A stretch of 64,000 nucleotides of DNA from contig CALWZA010000007.1 in assembly GCA_944385905.1 (NCBI GenBank), forward strand, positions 1 to 64,000. The letters run 5' to 3'. The first letter of the stretch is position 1. Each line of letters begins with the position of its first letter. This DNA comes from an uncultured Clostridia bacterium. Lineage in GTDB: Bacteria > Bacillota > Clostridia > Oscillospirales > Ruminococcaceae. Under the pieces are notes generated by a model. That model did no database searches, was not told the origin of the DNA, and saw nothing but the letters and a program-made list of their open reading frames with translations. The translations under genes and the position numbers were made by a program. Positions 25,585 through 33,641 of the stretch are shown here, in pieces.

Positions 25585-25613
25585 ACCGCACAAAGCTTTA
25601 AACTCTGCGCGGT
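25585..25613 (+). terminator. Weak hairpin after dinB
   Basis: ACCGCACA (25585-25592) can pair with TGCGCGGT (25606-25613) with one mismatch, but there is no T tract, so terminator function is only possible. Confidence 0.35.
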
Positions 25614-25638
25614 CGGGAGTTGTATTCAGTTTAACTTA

Positions 25639-26493
25639 TTACTCGTCAGCCTCATCAGCCGTTATTCCCAGCTTTTCATTAATCTGAGCAAGCTGAGCTT
25701 TTATTTCATCAAGCTGCTCATCATATGCAGCAAGAGTTTTCTTCTGATTCGAAACATGAGTGGTATATCTCTCATTTAGGGCAACGCCGTATGTAATTGA
25801 AACCGCCAATCCTATTAATGTGAGAGCTACAATAAGCATAACCGCTCTGAACCCTTTATATGATTTAAAAAGTTCATTAGGATAATCGCTTGTTCCCGCA
25901 TCATAATATTTGCTTTTTCCGAAAGTTGAAATATATGCTTTTTTAACAATCGGAAGAACAACGCAAAGCAAAAATACATCAACCGGAAGCTGGACAAGAT
26001 TTTTAAGTATCTTTGGAGGGATCATTGCCCAAAAGCCTTCCGATGTTGCCGATGAAACGGTATATACAAAATATGTAGTAAGGAAAAGATTGCAAACTAT
26101 AATTACAATAACCTTACTTAAAATAACTCTAGGAATAAAGGTTTTATTGAATTTAATATTATAGAAACACATTCCGTAAATAAATCCGGCAAGAAGCTCA
26201 ACCAGAGTAAATCTGATATCAAACGCGCCAAACGACTGTGTTGTCGCAAAATATCCGACAAGATCGCACACCACTCCGGCTATTGCGCCTACAACAGGTC
26301 CGTAAAGCATTCCGACAGATGCAAGAGCCAGAAACGCAAATGAAATTTTCATATTAGAGCCGAGTGCCGGAACGGGAATAGTGACAATTTTGATCGCAAT
26401 GTCAAGTGCGATAAGCATTGCAGTAACCGTAAGGCAGCGTACACTTTTCAGCTCTTTGAGAGAGCGCGGAAACATAGATAAAAAGCTTTTCAT
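25639..26493 (-). CDS. folT: Folate-specific ECF transporter S component
   Basis: This 284-residue membrane protein has six hydrophobic segments and FolT-like features: KSVRCLTVTAMLIALDIAIK, PVPALGSNMKISFAFLALASVGMLYGPVVG, GVVCDLVGYFATTQSFGAFDIRFTLVELLAGFIYG. S components bind vitamin and dock on the shared EcfAA'T module, which is not encoded here. Folate is assigned from the sequence pattern and from the THF riboswitch directly upstream. The C-terminal ~45 residues form a coiled coil (AAYDEQLDEIKAQLAQINEK), an extension found in only some FolT proteins. Start is the ATG at 26493 with AAAGGA upstream, inside a hairpin that may hide it. Confidence 0.9.
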   Translation of the reverse strand: MKSFLSMFPRSLKELKSVRCLTVTAMLIALDIAIKIVTIPVPALGSNMKISFAFLALASVGMLYGPVVGAIAGVVCDLVGYFATTQSFGAFDIRFTLVELLAGFIYGMCFYNIKFNKTFIPRVILSKVIVIIVCNLFLTTYFVYTVSSATSEGFWAMIPPKILKNLVQLPVDVFLLCVVLPIVKKAYISTFGKSKYYDAGTSDYPNELFKSYKGFRAVMLIVALTLIGLAVSITYGVALNERYTTHVSNQKKTLAAYDEQLDEIKAQLAQINEKLGITADEADE

Positions 26494-26499
26494 ATTATA

Positions 26500-26593
26500 C
26501 CGTCCTTTCTTGATTGCTTAGTGCATAAGAAAGGCCGGTCAGATTACAACAATCTGACACAGATAAAATATGAAAAGCCTTATGATATGCATT
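26500..26593 (-). promoter_or_regulatory. Translation-control hairpin (expression platform) of folT
   Basis: On the minus strand CCTTTCTT (about 26535-26528) can pair with AAGAAAGG (about 26512-26505), which contains the folT Shine-Dalgarno. A second hairpin TCAGATT/AATCTGA lies just upstream (about 26561-26541). The first hairpin would sequester the ribosome site, consistent with control at translation rather than termination. Confidence 0.6.
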
Positions 26594-26719
26594 CAGCGGG
26601 ATTCGGGAAACAAACCGCAGCCTTTAACATTGCGTAAAGGCGTTTCGTCCGAACAGCAACTCCCCGTCTGCACGGCACTGCAAGCATTCTCACGCTTCAC
26701 GCTTGCTTCCCTACTCTGT
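26594..26719 (-). promoter_or_regulatory. Tetrahydrofolate (THF-I) riboswitch aptamer
   Basis: The minus-strand RNA starts ACAGAGTAG and ends AATCCCGCTG. P1 pairs CAG with CTG; the P2 stem pairs GGGAAGCAA with TTGTTTCCC (9 bp with one G-U). Between them lie GCGTGAAG, the GGGGAGTTG core, GGACGAAACGCC and GGCTGCGGT, in the order and spacing of the known THF riboswitch (Rfam RF01831), whose S. mutans/E. siraeum examples share GAGUAG, GCGUUAAG, GGGAUGUCG, ACGAAGCG and GCGCGGU. Placement in front of a FolT gene supports it. The identification was made by eye. Confidence 0.8.
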
Positions 26720-26784
26720 TTGCTTGTTTTTTTGTTATGTCAAGTCACGGCAAAACTTGATTTATGCCGCAAGCCCAATAACCT

Positions 26785-27843
26785 CTAGAATGAAATTTCG
26801 TTGACAATATCCTCAAGATGCTTTTGATATCCTTTTTTCATCGACAAAGCCTCCTGAATATCAAAATCAACTATTTTGTTGTCCTTCATTCCTACAACTC
26901 TGTTCTTTACTCCGTCCACAAGCAGCTGCACTGCATAGTGACCCATCTCTGTAGCGACAACTCTGTCTCTCAAAGTCGGATTTCCACCTCTCTGAACATG
27001 TCCGAGAATGGTTGCTCTTGAAATTATACCGCAGTTGTCGACATCTGTTACACCATTTTCGTTCTTGTCGATCTCAACCGTCTTATCATGCAAATACTCA
27101 GCGATTTCTTCTGAATGTCCGATTCCCTCAGCGACGACTACGATGAAATGAGTTTTTCCGGTCTTTCTCTCGTCCATCATTTTTCTTGCAAGTTCATCGA
27201 GCTTATTACGGAGAATCTCCTCTCTGTTTTCAAGCGGAATAGATTCCTCACACAGAACCGCTGTTGCTCCGCACGCAGCCGCAACATTTACAGCGATATG
27301 TCCGGCATGTCTTCCCATTACCTCTATAACCGAGCAGCGGTCGTGCGATTGCGAAGTATCTCTTATTCTGTCAATCATATCAAGTGCAGTGTTCATCGCG
27401 GTATCAAAGCCGATTGTATAATCCGTACACTGAATATCGTTGTCGATTGTGCCCGGAAGTCCGATACAGGCTATTTCACGGTTCCTTTTATCGAGATGCC
27501 TTGCCAAATCAGCCGCGCCTCTGAATGAACCGTCGCCTCCGATTACTACCAATCCGTCTATGCCAAGCGCCTCAACCTTATCCGCCGCAATCTCCAAGCC
27601 CTCTTCTGTTTCAAACTTTTTGCAGCGCGCTGTATAAAGTATTGTTCCTCCTCTGTTAATTATATCTGAAACCGACCTTGCGTCCATTTCATACATATCG
27701 CCGTTTATAAGTCCGTTATACCCTCTGCGTATTCCGATGACCTTTATTCCTTTAGATATTGCTGTTCTGACAACGGCTCTGACCGCTGCGTTCATTCCAG
27801 GCGCGTCTCCTCCGCTTGTCAAAACTCCTATCGTCTTTACCAT
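26785..27843 (-). CDS. pfkA: ATP-dependent 6-phosphofructokinase
   Basis: PfkA phosphorylates fructose 6-phosphate in glycolysis. The 352-residue protein has GVLTSGGDAPGMNAAVRAV (ATP loop, residues 6-24), RRGYNGL, VVIGGDGSFRGAADLA (Gly, not Asp, after GGD, as in ATP-using enzymes) and GLPGTIDNDIQCTDYTIGFDTA with the catalytic Asp. The PGTIDND motif (not PKTIDND) also argues for ATP rather than pyrophosphate. The C-terminus has LGHVQRGGNPTLRDRV. The folT riboswitch starts about 65 bases beyond its stop with no terminator in between, so partial read-through into the riboswitch is possible. Confidence 0.97.
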   Translation of the reverse strand: MVKTIGVLTSGGDAPGMNAAVRAVVRTAISKGIKVIGIRRGYNGLINGDMYEMDARSVSDIINRGGTILYTARCKKFETEEGLEIAADKVEALGIDGLVVIGGDGSFRGAADLARHLDKRNREIACIGLPGTIDNDIQCTDYTIGFDTAMNTALDMIDRIRDTSQSHDRCSVIEVMGRHAGHIAVNVAAACGATAVLCEESIPLENREEILRNKLDELARKMMDERKTGKTHFIVVVAEGIGHSEEIAEYLHDKTVEIDKNENGVTDVDNCGIISRATILGHVQRGGNPTLRDRVVATEMGHYAVQLLVDGVKNRVVGMKDNKIVDFDIQEALSMKKGYQKHLEDIVNEISF

Positions 27844-27955
27844 TTCTTATACCTCCAGCCATATACTCAAACAATTTCACAAGCAATATACACATTTAAA
27901 TTACCACCATTTTTTCAGTATGTCAATAGATTTTCCGCCGATTGCCCTCGTTTTT

Positions 27956-28006
27956 CATAAAAAAGACAAAGTCCGTTCGGAATTTGAACAGGCTTTGTCT
28001 ATTTTT
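27956..28006 (-). terminator. Terminator downstream of the PASTA kinase-like gene
   Basis: The hairpin arms 27964-27978 and 27986-28000 pair along about 12 positions with one mismatch; on the minus strand they are followed by CTTTTTTATG, a good T tract. It lies just past the stop at 28018. Confidence 0.8.
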
Positions 28007-28017
28007 ATCTGATTTTA

Positions 28018-29805
28018 TCAGCCGTAATATATAGGATTACCGTTTTCGTCAAATTCAGGCATATTATCGTTTTGATTGCCCCACCAGGGATCACCGGGAA
28101 ATACATTTCCGGGGGACACGTATACAGAAACATAAACCGTCAAAATTTCACCGTCTTTTACATTTATCTCGTCGCCGATATTCTTGCTGCATCTGACGAC
28201 ATAGTCGGTCTGAACTGTAGTTGATTCAACCGTCTCAACAACATATTTTATGTTCAGCTTTGTCAGTTTATCCAGATAGTCCTTTTTGCTCATTCCCAAA
28301 TAGTCAGGCACAAGAGCTGTTTCGGGTCCAAGGCTTACCTTTACCTTAACTACCTGCACCGGGTAGAGATTTGTACCAGCGTCTATATCCTGCTCATATA
28401 TAACTCCGTTTTCATATTCAGCATTATAGTCGTATTCTGCTTCAATCCGAATCCTGTCCGTCCATACTGTATTCGCATTGACTTTTTCAAGCACCTGTCC
28501 TACAAGATTAGGCATTTCAAACATAGTGCCCTGCGGTTCGGTAGTCAGTGATGTTTCGGATGTTGACGCCGTTGTAGGTGCTGTTGTGGCTGACGTCGTA
28601 GTCGTAGTAGCCGGCCTCAGCGAATCCGACGTGCTTTCCGGAGGCTGAGTTACTACCGGCTGATTTCTTTCGCCGGACGGCAAAAGCATAACAACCAGAA
28701 CCAGCAAAACTATCGCTACAAGCACTACAAGCGCCGCAGCTCCGACAATAGCAGCGACATTGATTCGCTCGCTGCCCGCCTTATTCTGAGGAAGTCTCTG
28801 AATAGGTATAGTCTGTGTTGCACCTCTCGGAGGCTTATCCATATATTCGGGCTGCTCAAAAAGTTTTGTCACAAACTCTGTCACTGTCTGTATTCTCGAA
28901 TTGCATGACAAAGTCATAGCCTGCATTATTACCTTTGAAACATTCGGCGGCACATTGCTGTTAATATAAGCCGGCTCTCTTAAATTATCATCTGCGACTC
29001 TTGCCATCGCTTCTGGAGGCATACATCCGGTCAGAAGCCTGTATAAAACTGCCGCAACAGCGTAAACATCAGTCCATGTTCCCTGCCACTCCTTTGAGGA
29101 GTACTGCTCAGGCGCTGTATATCCCACAAAAAGCTCAGGCGAAAGATCGGTATTTGCCATTCTCTCTTCGGCGATAGCAAACCCTGTGAGTTTCAGTTCG
29201 CCTCTGTTTGTAACAAGTATTGTATCAAGACTTATTCCTCTGTGTATTATTCCGGCGTTATGTATCAGGCTGAGCGTTGTCAAAATCGGCGGGAACATCT
29301 TTTTAATCTGCTCCCATGAGAGTTCCCCGGCATTATCCTGCAAAAACTGTTTCAGCGTTATTGCCTCCACATACTGCAAAACAACGTATTCGGTATTATT
29401 TGCGTTAAACATATCCACAGCCGGCACTATATGAGAAAGAGTCCTCATTCTGGACAGCGTTTTGTTCAGCTCAATAAATTCAGACATATAATTTTTATAC
29501 TGAACCACGCAGTTTTGATTTACTGTAATCTCTGTACTCTCCTTTGTTCTTGTACACAGCGCATCCGGCATATATTCCTTAATCAATACCTTTTCACTCG
29601 CCACCATGTCGTAGCCGATATACACAGCGGATTCCCCGTTATATGACAATAATTTTCCGGCTATATATCGTCCGTCCAAAACAGTTGCGGGGGGAAGATA
29701 AGATTGCAGGTAAGGCAGTGAAGGATTATAGCTGCAGTGATTACAGAAACCGTGCTCATCAAGCGGTTCCATACAACCCATACACAGCTTAATTTTATCG
29801 TTCAT
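28018..29805 (-). CDS. PASTA-domain Ser/Thr kinase-like protein, predicted pseudokinase
   Basis: With the ATG at 29805 (AAAGGA at 8-9 bases) the product has 595 residues. It opens with a zinc ribbon (C8, C11, C21, C24). A kinase-fold domain follows (about 40-300), with VLIKEY holding the beta3 Lys. The catalytic loop reads HRGISLDTI (188-196) where HRDxKxxN is expected, and the DFG position reads TGFA (207-210). APE is present. A membrane helix (about 355-380) leads outside to a Thr-rich stretch and two PASTA repeats, opening MPNLVGQVLEKVNA and VPDYLGMSKKDYL. PASTA kinases sense peptidoglycan precursors; this one lacks the catalytic Asp and the DFG Asp, so a scaffold or sensor role is more likely. 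Confidence 0.88.
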   Translation of the reverse strand: MNDKIKLCMGCMEPLDEHGFCNHCSYNPSLPYLQSYLPPATVLDGRYIAGKLLSYNGESAVYIGYDMVASEKVLIKEYMPDALCTRTKESTEITVNQNCVVQYKNYMSEFIELNKTLSRMRTLSHIVPAVDMFNANNTEYVVLQYVEAITLKQFLQDNAGELSWEQIKKMFPPILTTLSLIHNAGIIHRGISLDTILVTNRGELKLTGFAIAEERMANTDLSPELFVGYTAPEQYSSKEWQGTWTDVYAVAAVLYRLLTGCMPPEAMARVADDNLREPAYINSNVPPNVSKVIMQAMTLSCNSRIQTVTEFVTKLFEQPEYMDKPPRGATQTIPIQRLPQNKAGSERINVAAIVGAAALVVLVAIVLLVLVVMLLPSGERNQPVVTQPPESTSDSLRPATTTTTSATTAPTTASTSETSLTTEPQGTMFEMPNLVGQVLEKVNANTVWTDRIRIEAEYDYNAEYENGVIYEQDIDAGTNLYPVQVVKVKVSLGPETALVPDYLGMSKKDYLDKLTKLNIKYVVETVESTTVQTDYVVRCSKNIGDEINVKDGEILTVYVSVYVSPGNVFPGDPWWGNQNDNMPEFDENGNPIYYG

Positions 29806-29898
29806 CGCAAGTATCCTTTCCGTTTGAGATTGCAATTTTTTTATCTTTACTTTCAAATTACAATTCTTTTAGAATTATCTATACTTTTTCATCTATTT

Positions 29899-29927
29899 AT
29901 AATAGCAACTCAGAGTGTTTTTGTCAA
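29899..29927 (-). promoter_or_regulatory. Promoter of the PASTA kinase-like gene
   Basis: Consensus TTGACA (29927-29922) and TATTAT (29904-29899) on the minus strand are 17 bases apart. The start codon is about 95 bases downstream, leaving a leader of roughly 85 bases. Confidence 0.7.
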
Positions 29928-30021
29928 GAATATAGGTCAATCTGTATTCTTTTTGAAACCAAACCGTTAATTTTGTAATCGATTTTTCATTTTTATTTTC
30001 TCAGTTTATTAAGTTTAAAAT

Positions 30022-30070
30022 AAAACTGACCCGATTTTATCAGCCAACAAAGTGTTCGGATCAGTTTGCT
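30022..30070 (-). terminator. Terminator of the homoserine dehydrogenase gene
   Basis: AAACTGA(C)CCGA-type arm at 30023-30034 pairs with TCGGATCAGTTT (30056-30067) with one bulge; on the minus strand TTTTATTTT follows. Confidence 0.75.
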
Positions 30071-30081
30071 CATATTAAAAT

Positions 30082-31326
30082 TTATAATACTCTTATTTTA
30101 CTTTCAATTTTGCATTTTTTCGATATTTGCTCAAGTCTCTTATCTATTTCAAACTCTGCAAGCTTAGGTGTGATAAACGCAAGTTCTTTTTCACATCTGC
30201 GTTTTCTCGGTATAAAATCGACATATCCGAACATTTCGGATATCTCCTCTTTATAACTGTCAACTTCATCAGCCGTTATTCGCACGTATATTGATACTGC
30301 CGACTCTTTATATCTAATGATAAAATCACGACTGCTGCTGTCTTCCCAAGCAAGTGAAACAATAGGTCTTCCGATGTGCTTTGCAGCGTCAACAATATCT
30401 CCGACAACCGCGCTTGCAGTCGCAAGCTTTCCGGCTCCCCTTCCGTAAAACAAAACCTCGCCTACTCCGTCCCCTGTTACCGATATCGCATTATAAACAT
30501 CGTTTACAGAAGCAAGCATATTGTTTTTGCTGACAAGTCTCGGACAAACCATCGCATTGAGTTTATCGCCCTCGGCTTCTACAGAACCTATAAGCTTTAT
30601 GGCATATCCTGCGTTATCCGCATATTCCACATCGTCGAGTGTCACCCTTGTAATTCCGGAGCAGTGAACATATTCTGGATATATATGCTTACCAAACGCA
30701 AGCGAACCGAGTATACAAATCTTCCTGCAAGCGTCGTATCCCTCGATGTCAGCTGTCGGGTCTTTTTCAGCATAGCCGAGCTGTTGAGCAAGCTTCAACG
30801 CCTCGTCGAACGAAAGCTGGTCGTAAATCATCTTTGTCAAAATAAAGTTTGTAGTACCGTTTAATATGCCTGCGATTTTTTCAATCTTATTTCCGACAAG
30901 GCACTGATGAAGCGGTCTGATTATCGGTATTCCGCCGCCCACGCTTGCCTCGAAAAGATAGTTGCATTTATTTTTCTTCGCAATCGCAAGAAGCTCAGCT
31001 CCGTGAGCCGCTACAAGCTCCTTGTTTGATGTTACGACGCTTTTTCCTTTTGATAAAAGCTGTTTGGTGTATTCATAGGCGAAAGTTTTGCCGCCCATAA
31101 GTTCAGCAACAATTTGAACCTCATCATCATTTAAAATAACGTTAAAATCTTTAGTGAGCTTATCCTCAAATGGGTCTCCCGGAAAATCTCTCAAATCAAG
31201 AATATACTTTATATCAAGCTCTCTGTCTGCTTTTTTACATATACTTTCCTTATTTTTATAAAAAAGTTCAACCGTTCCCGAACCTACAACGCCGTATCCC
31301 ATTACGGCGATTTTTGTTATACTCAT
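30082..31326 (-). CDS. hom: Homoserine dehydrogenase
   Basis: This enzyme reduces aspartate semialdehyde to homoserine, branch point to threonine and methionine. With the ATG at 31326 (AAAGGG upstream; an in-frame ATG at 31359 lies within the ACT gene end) it has 414 residues. The NAD(P) domain reads KIAVMGYGVVGSGTVELF (residues 5-22), then VTSNKELVAAHG, the signature block ACRKICILGSLAFGKHIYPEYV and the catalytic lysine region. The C-terminal domain (from about 330) resembles an ACT-type regulatory domain. The small ACT protein encoded 26 bases upstream forms a conserved pair with hom in Firmicutes. Confidence 0.95.
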   Translation of the reverse strand: MSITKIAVMGYGVVGSGTVELFYKNKESICKKADRELDIKYILDLRDFPGDPFEDKLTKDFNVILNDDEVQIVAELMGGKTFAYEYTKQLLSKGKSVVTSNKELVAAHGAELLAIAKKNKCNYLFEASVGGGIPIIRPLHQCLVGNKIEKIAGILNGTTNFILTKMIYDQLSFDEALKLAQQLGYAEKDPTADIEGYDACRKICILGSLAFGKHIYPEYVHCSGITRVTLDDVEYADNAGYAIKLIGSVEAEGDKLNAMVCPRLVSKNNMLASVNDVYNAISVTGDGVGEVLFYGRGAGKLATASAVVGDIVDAAKHIGRPIVSLAWEDSSSRDFIIRYKESAVSIYVRITADEVDSYKEEISEMFGYVDFIPRKRRCEKELAFITPKLAEFEIDKRLEQISKKCKIESKIRVL

Positions 31327-31351
31327 CACAATTATCCCTTTCAATATATAA

Positions 31352-31792
31352 TTATTCACCTGAAACTACCTTGCATTTAACAACGCCGTAGACTGTTTTA
31401 AACGCGGACTCTATCTGCGCTGTAGATATAATATCACCGTTAAACCTTACAGTTATTGTTACCGCCGCCGCAGAGTCAATAGGAATACTTTGATTCAGAG
31501 TCAGTATGTTTGCGTTTAGCTCATAAAGCTTAGACAAAACCGCAGACAAAACTCCACGCTCGTCTTTCAAGACAAAATTCAGAGTAATAATTTTATTTGT
31601 CAGCTTCTCTTCATATGTAAACACGCAGTCTTTATATTTATAATACGCGCTCCGTGAAATGCCTACTTTCCTGCACACCTCGGTTGAAGTGCGGCAGTCT
31701 CCTCGTGCCAAAAGCTTTTTGGCTTCAAGCACTTTAAGCACTATTTCCGGCAAAACTTCTGCGTCTGCAACAACAAAATGCTGTTCGCTCAT
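31352..31792 (-). CDS. ACT-domain regulatory protein (PheB/UPF0735 family)
   Basis: The 146-residue protein begins with a helix-turn-helix-like N-terminus (VLKVLEAKKLLARGDCRTSTEVCRKVGISRSAYYKYKD) followed by an ACT domain (LNFVLKDERGVLSAVLSKLYELNANILTLNQSIPI). This is the UPF0735/PheB architecture. ACT domains bind amino acids. Its pairing with hom (26-base gap, same strand) suggests control by an aspartate-family amino acid, while B. subtilis PheB is beside pheA. The AGAGGTGA ribosome site supports the ATG. Whether it regulates transcription, through the HTH, or enzyme activity is unknown. Confidence 0.9.
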   Translation of the reverse strand: MSEQHFVVADAEVLPEIVLKVLEAKKLLARGDCRTSTEVCRKVGISRSAYYKYKDCVFTYEEKLTNKIITLNFVLKDERGVLSAVLSKLYELNANILTLNQSIPIDSAAAVTITVRFNGDIISTAQIESAFKTVYGVVKCKVVSGE

Positions 31793-31861
31793 ACTGTGTC
31801 ACCTCTTTGGCAGTCCGTATGCGAAATACAAATGTACTAAATACAAATACAAATATACCAT

Positions 31862-31900
31862 AAAAAAGCTTCCGTGTCAACAGCTGACCGAAAGCTTTCA
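31862..31900 (-). terminator. Terminator of rmuC
   Basis: The stem 31865-31876 with 31888-31899 pairs AAGCTT(T)C(C)G elements; the minus strand ends GAAGCTTTTTTATGG, a clear T tract. It separates rmuC from the ACT-hom genes. Confidence 0.75.
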
Positions 31901-31935
31901 TATCAAATTATTAACCTTAAATCGCAGATATTTTA

Positions 31936-33234
31936 TTAATCTTCACTACTGAAAGAGTTTTCGATTCCTAAAATCGAGTTGGACTCGTTCATATCAAGCT
32001 GCTCGATTTTTGCCATACGCCTGTTAATCATATCAGAGCGCTCTCTCAGCTTTTCGGTTGACGACACCGCGTCGCTCAGCTTTTTCTGAGTCTTTTCAAT
32101 CAGCTCTCCGAATGTTATATACTGCGTCTTTATAGCCTGAAGAAGCTTCAATACCTCTTGGCTCTTTTTATTAAGTGCCATATTAGAGAAGCCGATTCTG
32201 AGACTGTTTAACAAAGCTGTAACTGTCGTAGGTCCTGCTATAACTATTTTGCAGTTTGTCTGACACCACTCTGACAATCCGTTTATTCTCAGCGCCTCGG
32301 CATATAATCCTTCGGTAGGCAAAAACATTATCGCGAAATCGGTAGTTTTCGGCGGGTCTATGTACTTGTCGCGAATTGTTCTCGCCTCGGTTTTAATCCG
32401 CTGTTCAAGCTCTTTAACGGCTGCCGAGGTTGCCGCTGCGTCTGCCGCCTCGGACGCATCAACTATCCGATTATATATATCAGTCGGGCATTTTGAGTCT
32501 ATCGGCAGATATATGAAATCATTCGGATTTTCCTTTGACGGGATTTTAACCGCAAACTCTACCCTGTCGTTTGAGTTTTTCTTGGTTGGCACATTTATAT
32601 CATACTGAGATGATATCATGGTTTGCTCCAAAATAGCTCCGAGCTGAATTTCTCCCCAGACCCCCCTCGTCTTGACATTTGAAAGGGTTTTGTTCAAATC
32701 GCCTACTCCGGTTGAAAGCTTGTTAAGCTCGCCGAGAGATTTGTAAAGCTCGCCGAGACGGTCGCCTATCTGCTTGAAATTGCTGTCAAGACGCTCGTTA
32801 AGAGTTTTTGAAAGCTTTTCATCAACAACAGCCTGCATTTTTTCAAGCCGCTGTTCATTTGACGCCTGAATTTCCTTTAAACCTTTTGTAACAGTATCAA
32901 CAATTTTATCCTGCCCCTCGGAATTATTCGCCATCATTTTGGCGAGCTGTTCGCTTTGCATCCTTGCGGTTTCAAGAAACTGTGAGCGCTGGTTTTCCAT
33001 TATCTTGTTCAGGGTATTGACCTGCGATTCATTTCCCCTGCTGATTGCCGCCGACATTTCCTCTCTCAAAAGCTTATCTGAATTTTGTGACGTTTTCATA
33101 CTGTTTTCAACAGTTAAACGAAGATTTAAAAGCTCGTCCTTGTCAGAGTGAGGTTTGTTTTTTAGGCATAGCGCAAGCACGGCAGCGAGCATTGCTATCG
33201 CGACAATGAGCAAAATTAAAATGACTGTATCCAT
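31936..33234 (-). CDS. rmuC: DNA recombination protein RmuC
   Basis: The 432-residue protein has an N-terminal membrane segment (ILILLIVAIAMLAAVLALCL, residues 5-24), a long coiled-coil region (about 35-180) rich in E/K/Q, and the PD-(D/E)XK-like RmuC core with VKTRGVWGEIQLGAILEQTMI, VEFAVKIPS and IDSKCP, followed by FLPTEGLYAEAL. RmuC restrains recombination between short inverted repeats in E. coli; the nuclease activity has not been shown clearly. It is monocistronic with a terminator at 31862-31900. Confidence 0.95.
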   Translation of the reverse strand: MDTVILILLIVAIAMLAAVLALCLKNKPHSDKDELLNLRLTVENSMKTSQNSDKLLREEMSAAISRGNESQVNTLNKIMENQRSQFLETARMQSEQLAKMMANNSEGQDKIVDTVTKGLKEIQASNEQRLEKMQAVVDEKLSKTLNERLDSNFKQIGDRLGELYKSLGELNKLSTGVGDLNKTLSNVKTRGVWGEIQLGAILEQTMISSQYDINVPTKKNSNDRVEFAVKIPSKENPNDFIYLPIDSKCPTDIYNRIVDASEAADAAATSAAVKELEQRIKTEARTIRDKYIDPPKTTDFAIMFLPTEGLYAEALRINGLSEWCQTNCKIVIAGPTTVTALLNSLRIGFSNMALNKKSQEVLKLLQAIKTQYITFGELIEKTQKKLSDAVSSTEKLRERSDMINRRMAKIEQLDMNESNSILGIENSFSSED

Positions 33235-33259
33235 AAAAGTCCTTTCGTGAAAATAATCA

Positions 33260-33415
33260 TTAAACTCTTTTAACTACACTATTGCAAACATGTCTGTTTT
33301 GAGTTATAATGATTTTGGTTCTTTTTGCTTTCGGCGATTCAAGAGCCTCGGCAAAATTACAAACCGATTTTACAAACACCAGTATCATACTTATAATAGC
33401 CGTAAATTCAAACAT
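33260..33415 (-). CDS. 51-residue predicted small membrane-associated protein
   Basis: An ATG at 33415 with GGAAAGGG nine bases upstream opens 51 codons: MFEFTAIISMILVFVKSVCNF followed by a basic tail (SPKAKRTKIIITQNRH and ending VVKRV). The hydrophobic first half followed by a positive tail looks like a small membrane protein. The upstream 27-base inverted repeat at 33439-33465 lies where a promoter or operator would be. It is short and unsupported by homology, so confidence is moderate. Confidence 0.45.
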   Translation of the reverse strand: MFEFTAIISMILVFVKSVCNFAEALESPKAKRTKIIITQNRHVCNSVVKRV

Positions 33416-33438
33416 GCAATCATTCCCTTTCCGTTTGA

Positions 33439-33465
33439 TACACTTATTTTAACTTGTTAAGTGTA
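33439..33465. promoter_or_regulatory. Inverted repeat, possible operator or attenuator
   Basis: TACACTTA (33439-33446) and TAAGTGTA (33458-33465) are a perfect inverted pair separated by 11 bases, immediately upstream of the 51-codon frame. Either an operator bound by a dimeric regulator or a short RNA hairpin is possible. Confidence 0.5.
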
Positions 33466-33514
33466 CTATAAAACGGATTTATCGAATCAAGTGCTGGAAT
33501 AACTGTACGTTTTT

Positions 33515-33542
33515 TTGTACTGATAATTTTACGGCTTAATAT
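33515..33542 (+). promoter_or_regulatory. Promoter of the plus-strand ppa-xylB cluster
   Basis: TTGTAC (33515-33520) and TAATAT (33537-33542) are 16 bases apart, about 100 bases before the first gene; this leaves a leader with no recognised structure. Confidence 0.45.
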
Positions 33543-33641
33543 ATTTTATCACATTTTCATTTATATTTCAATATCCTATATTATTTTATATCATTTTATC
33601 CGATAAGGAACCGGGTTTTCCGTTGCTATTTGGAGGTTATT

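Noticed and set aside
30376-30864. 162-codon plus-strand frame
   Set aside because: Antisense to the homoserine dehydrogenase gene; no ribosome site and no family resemblance.
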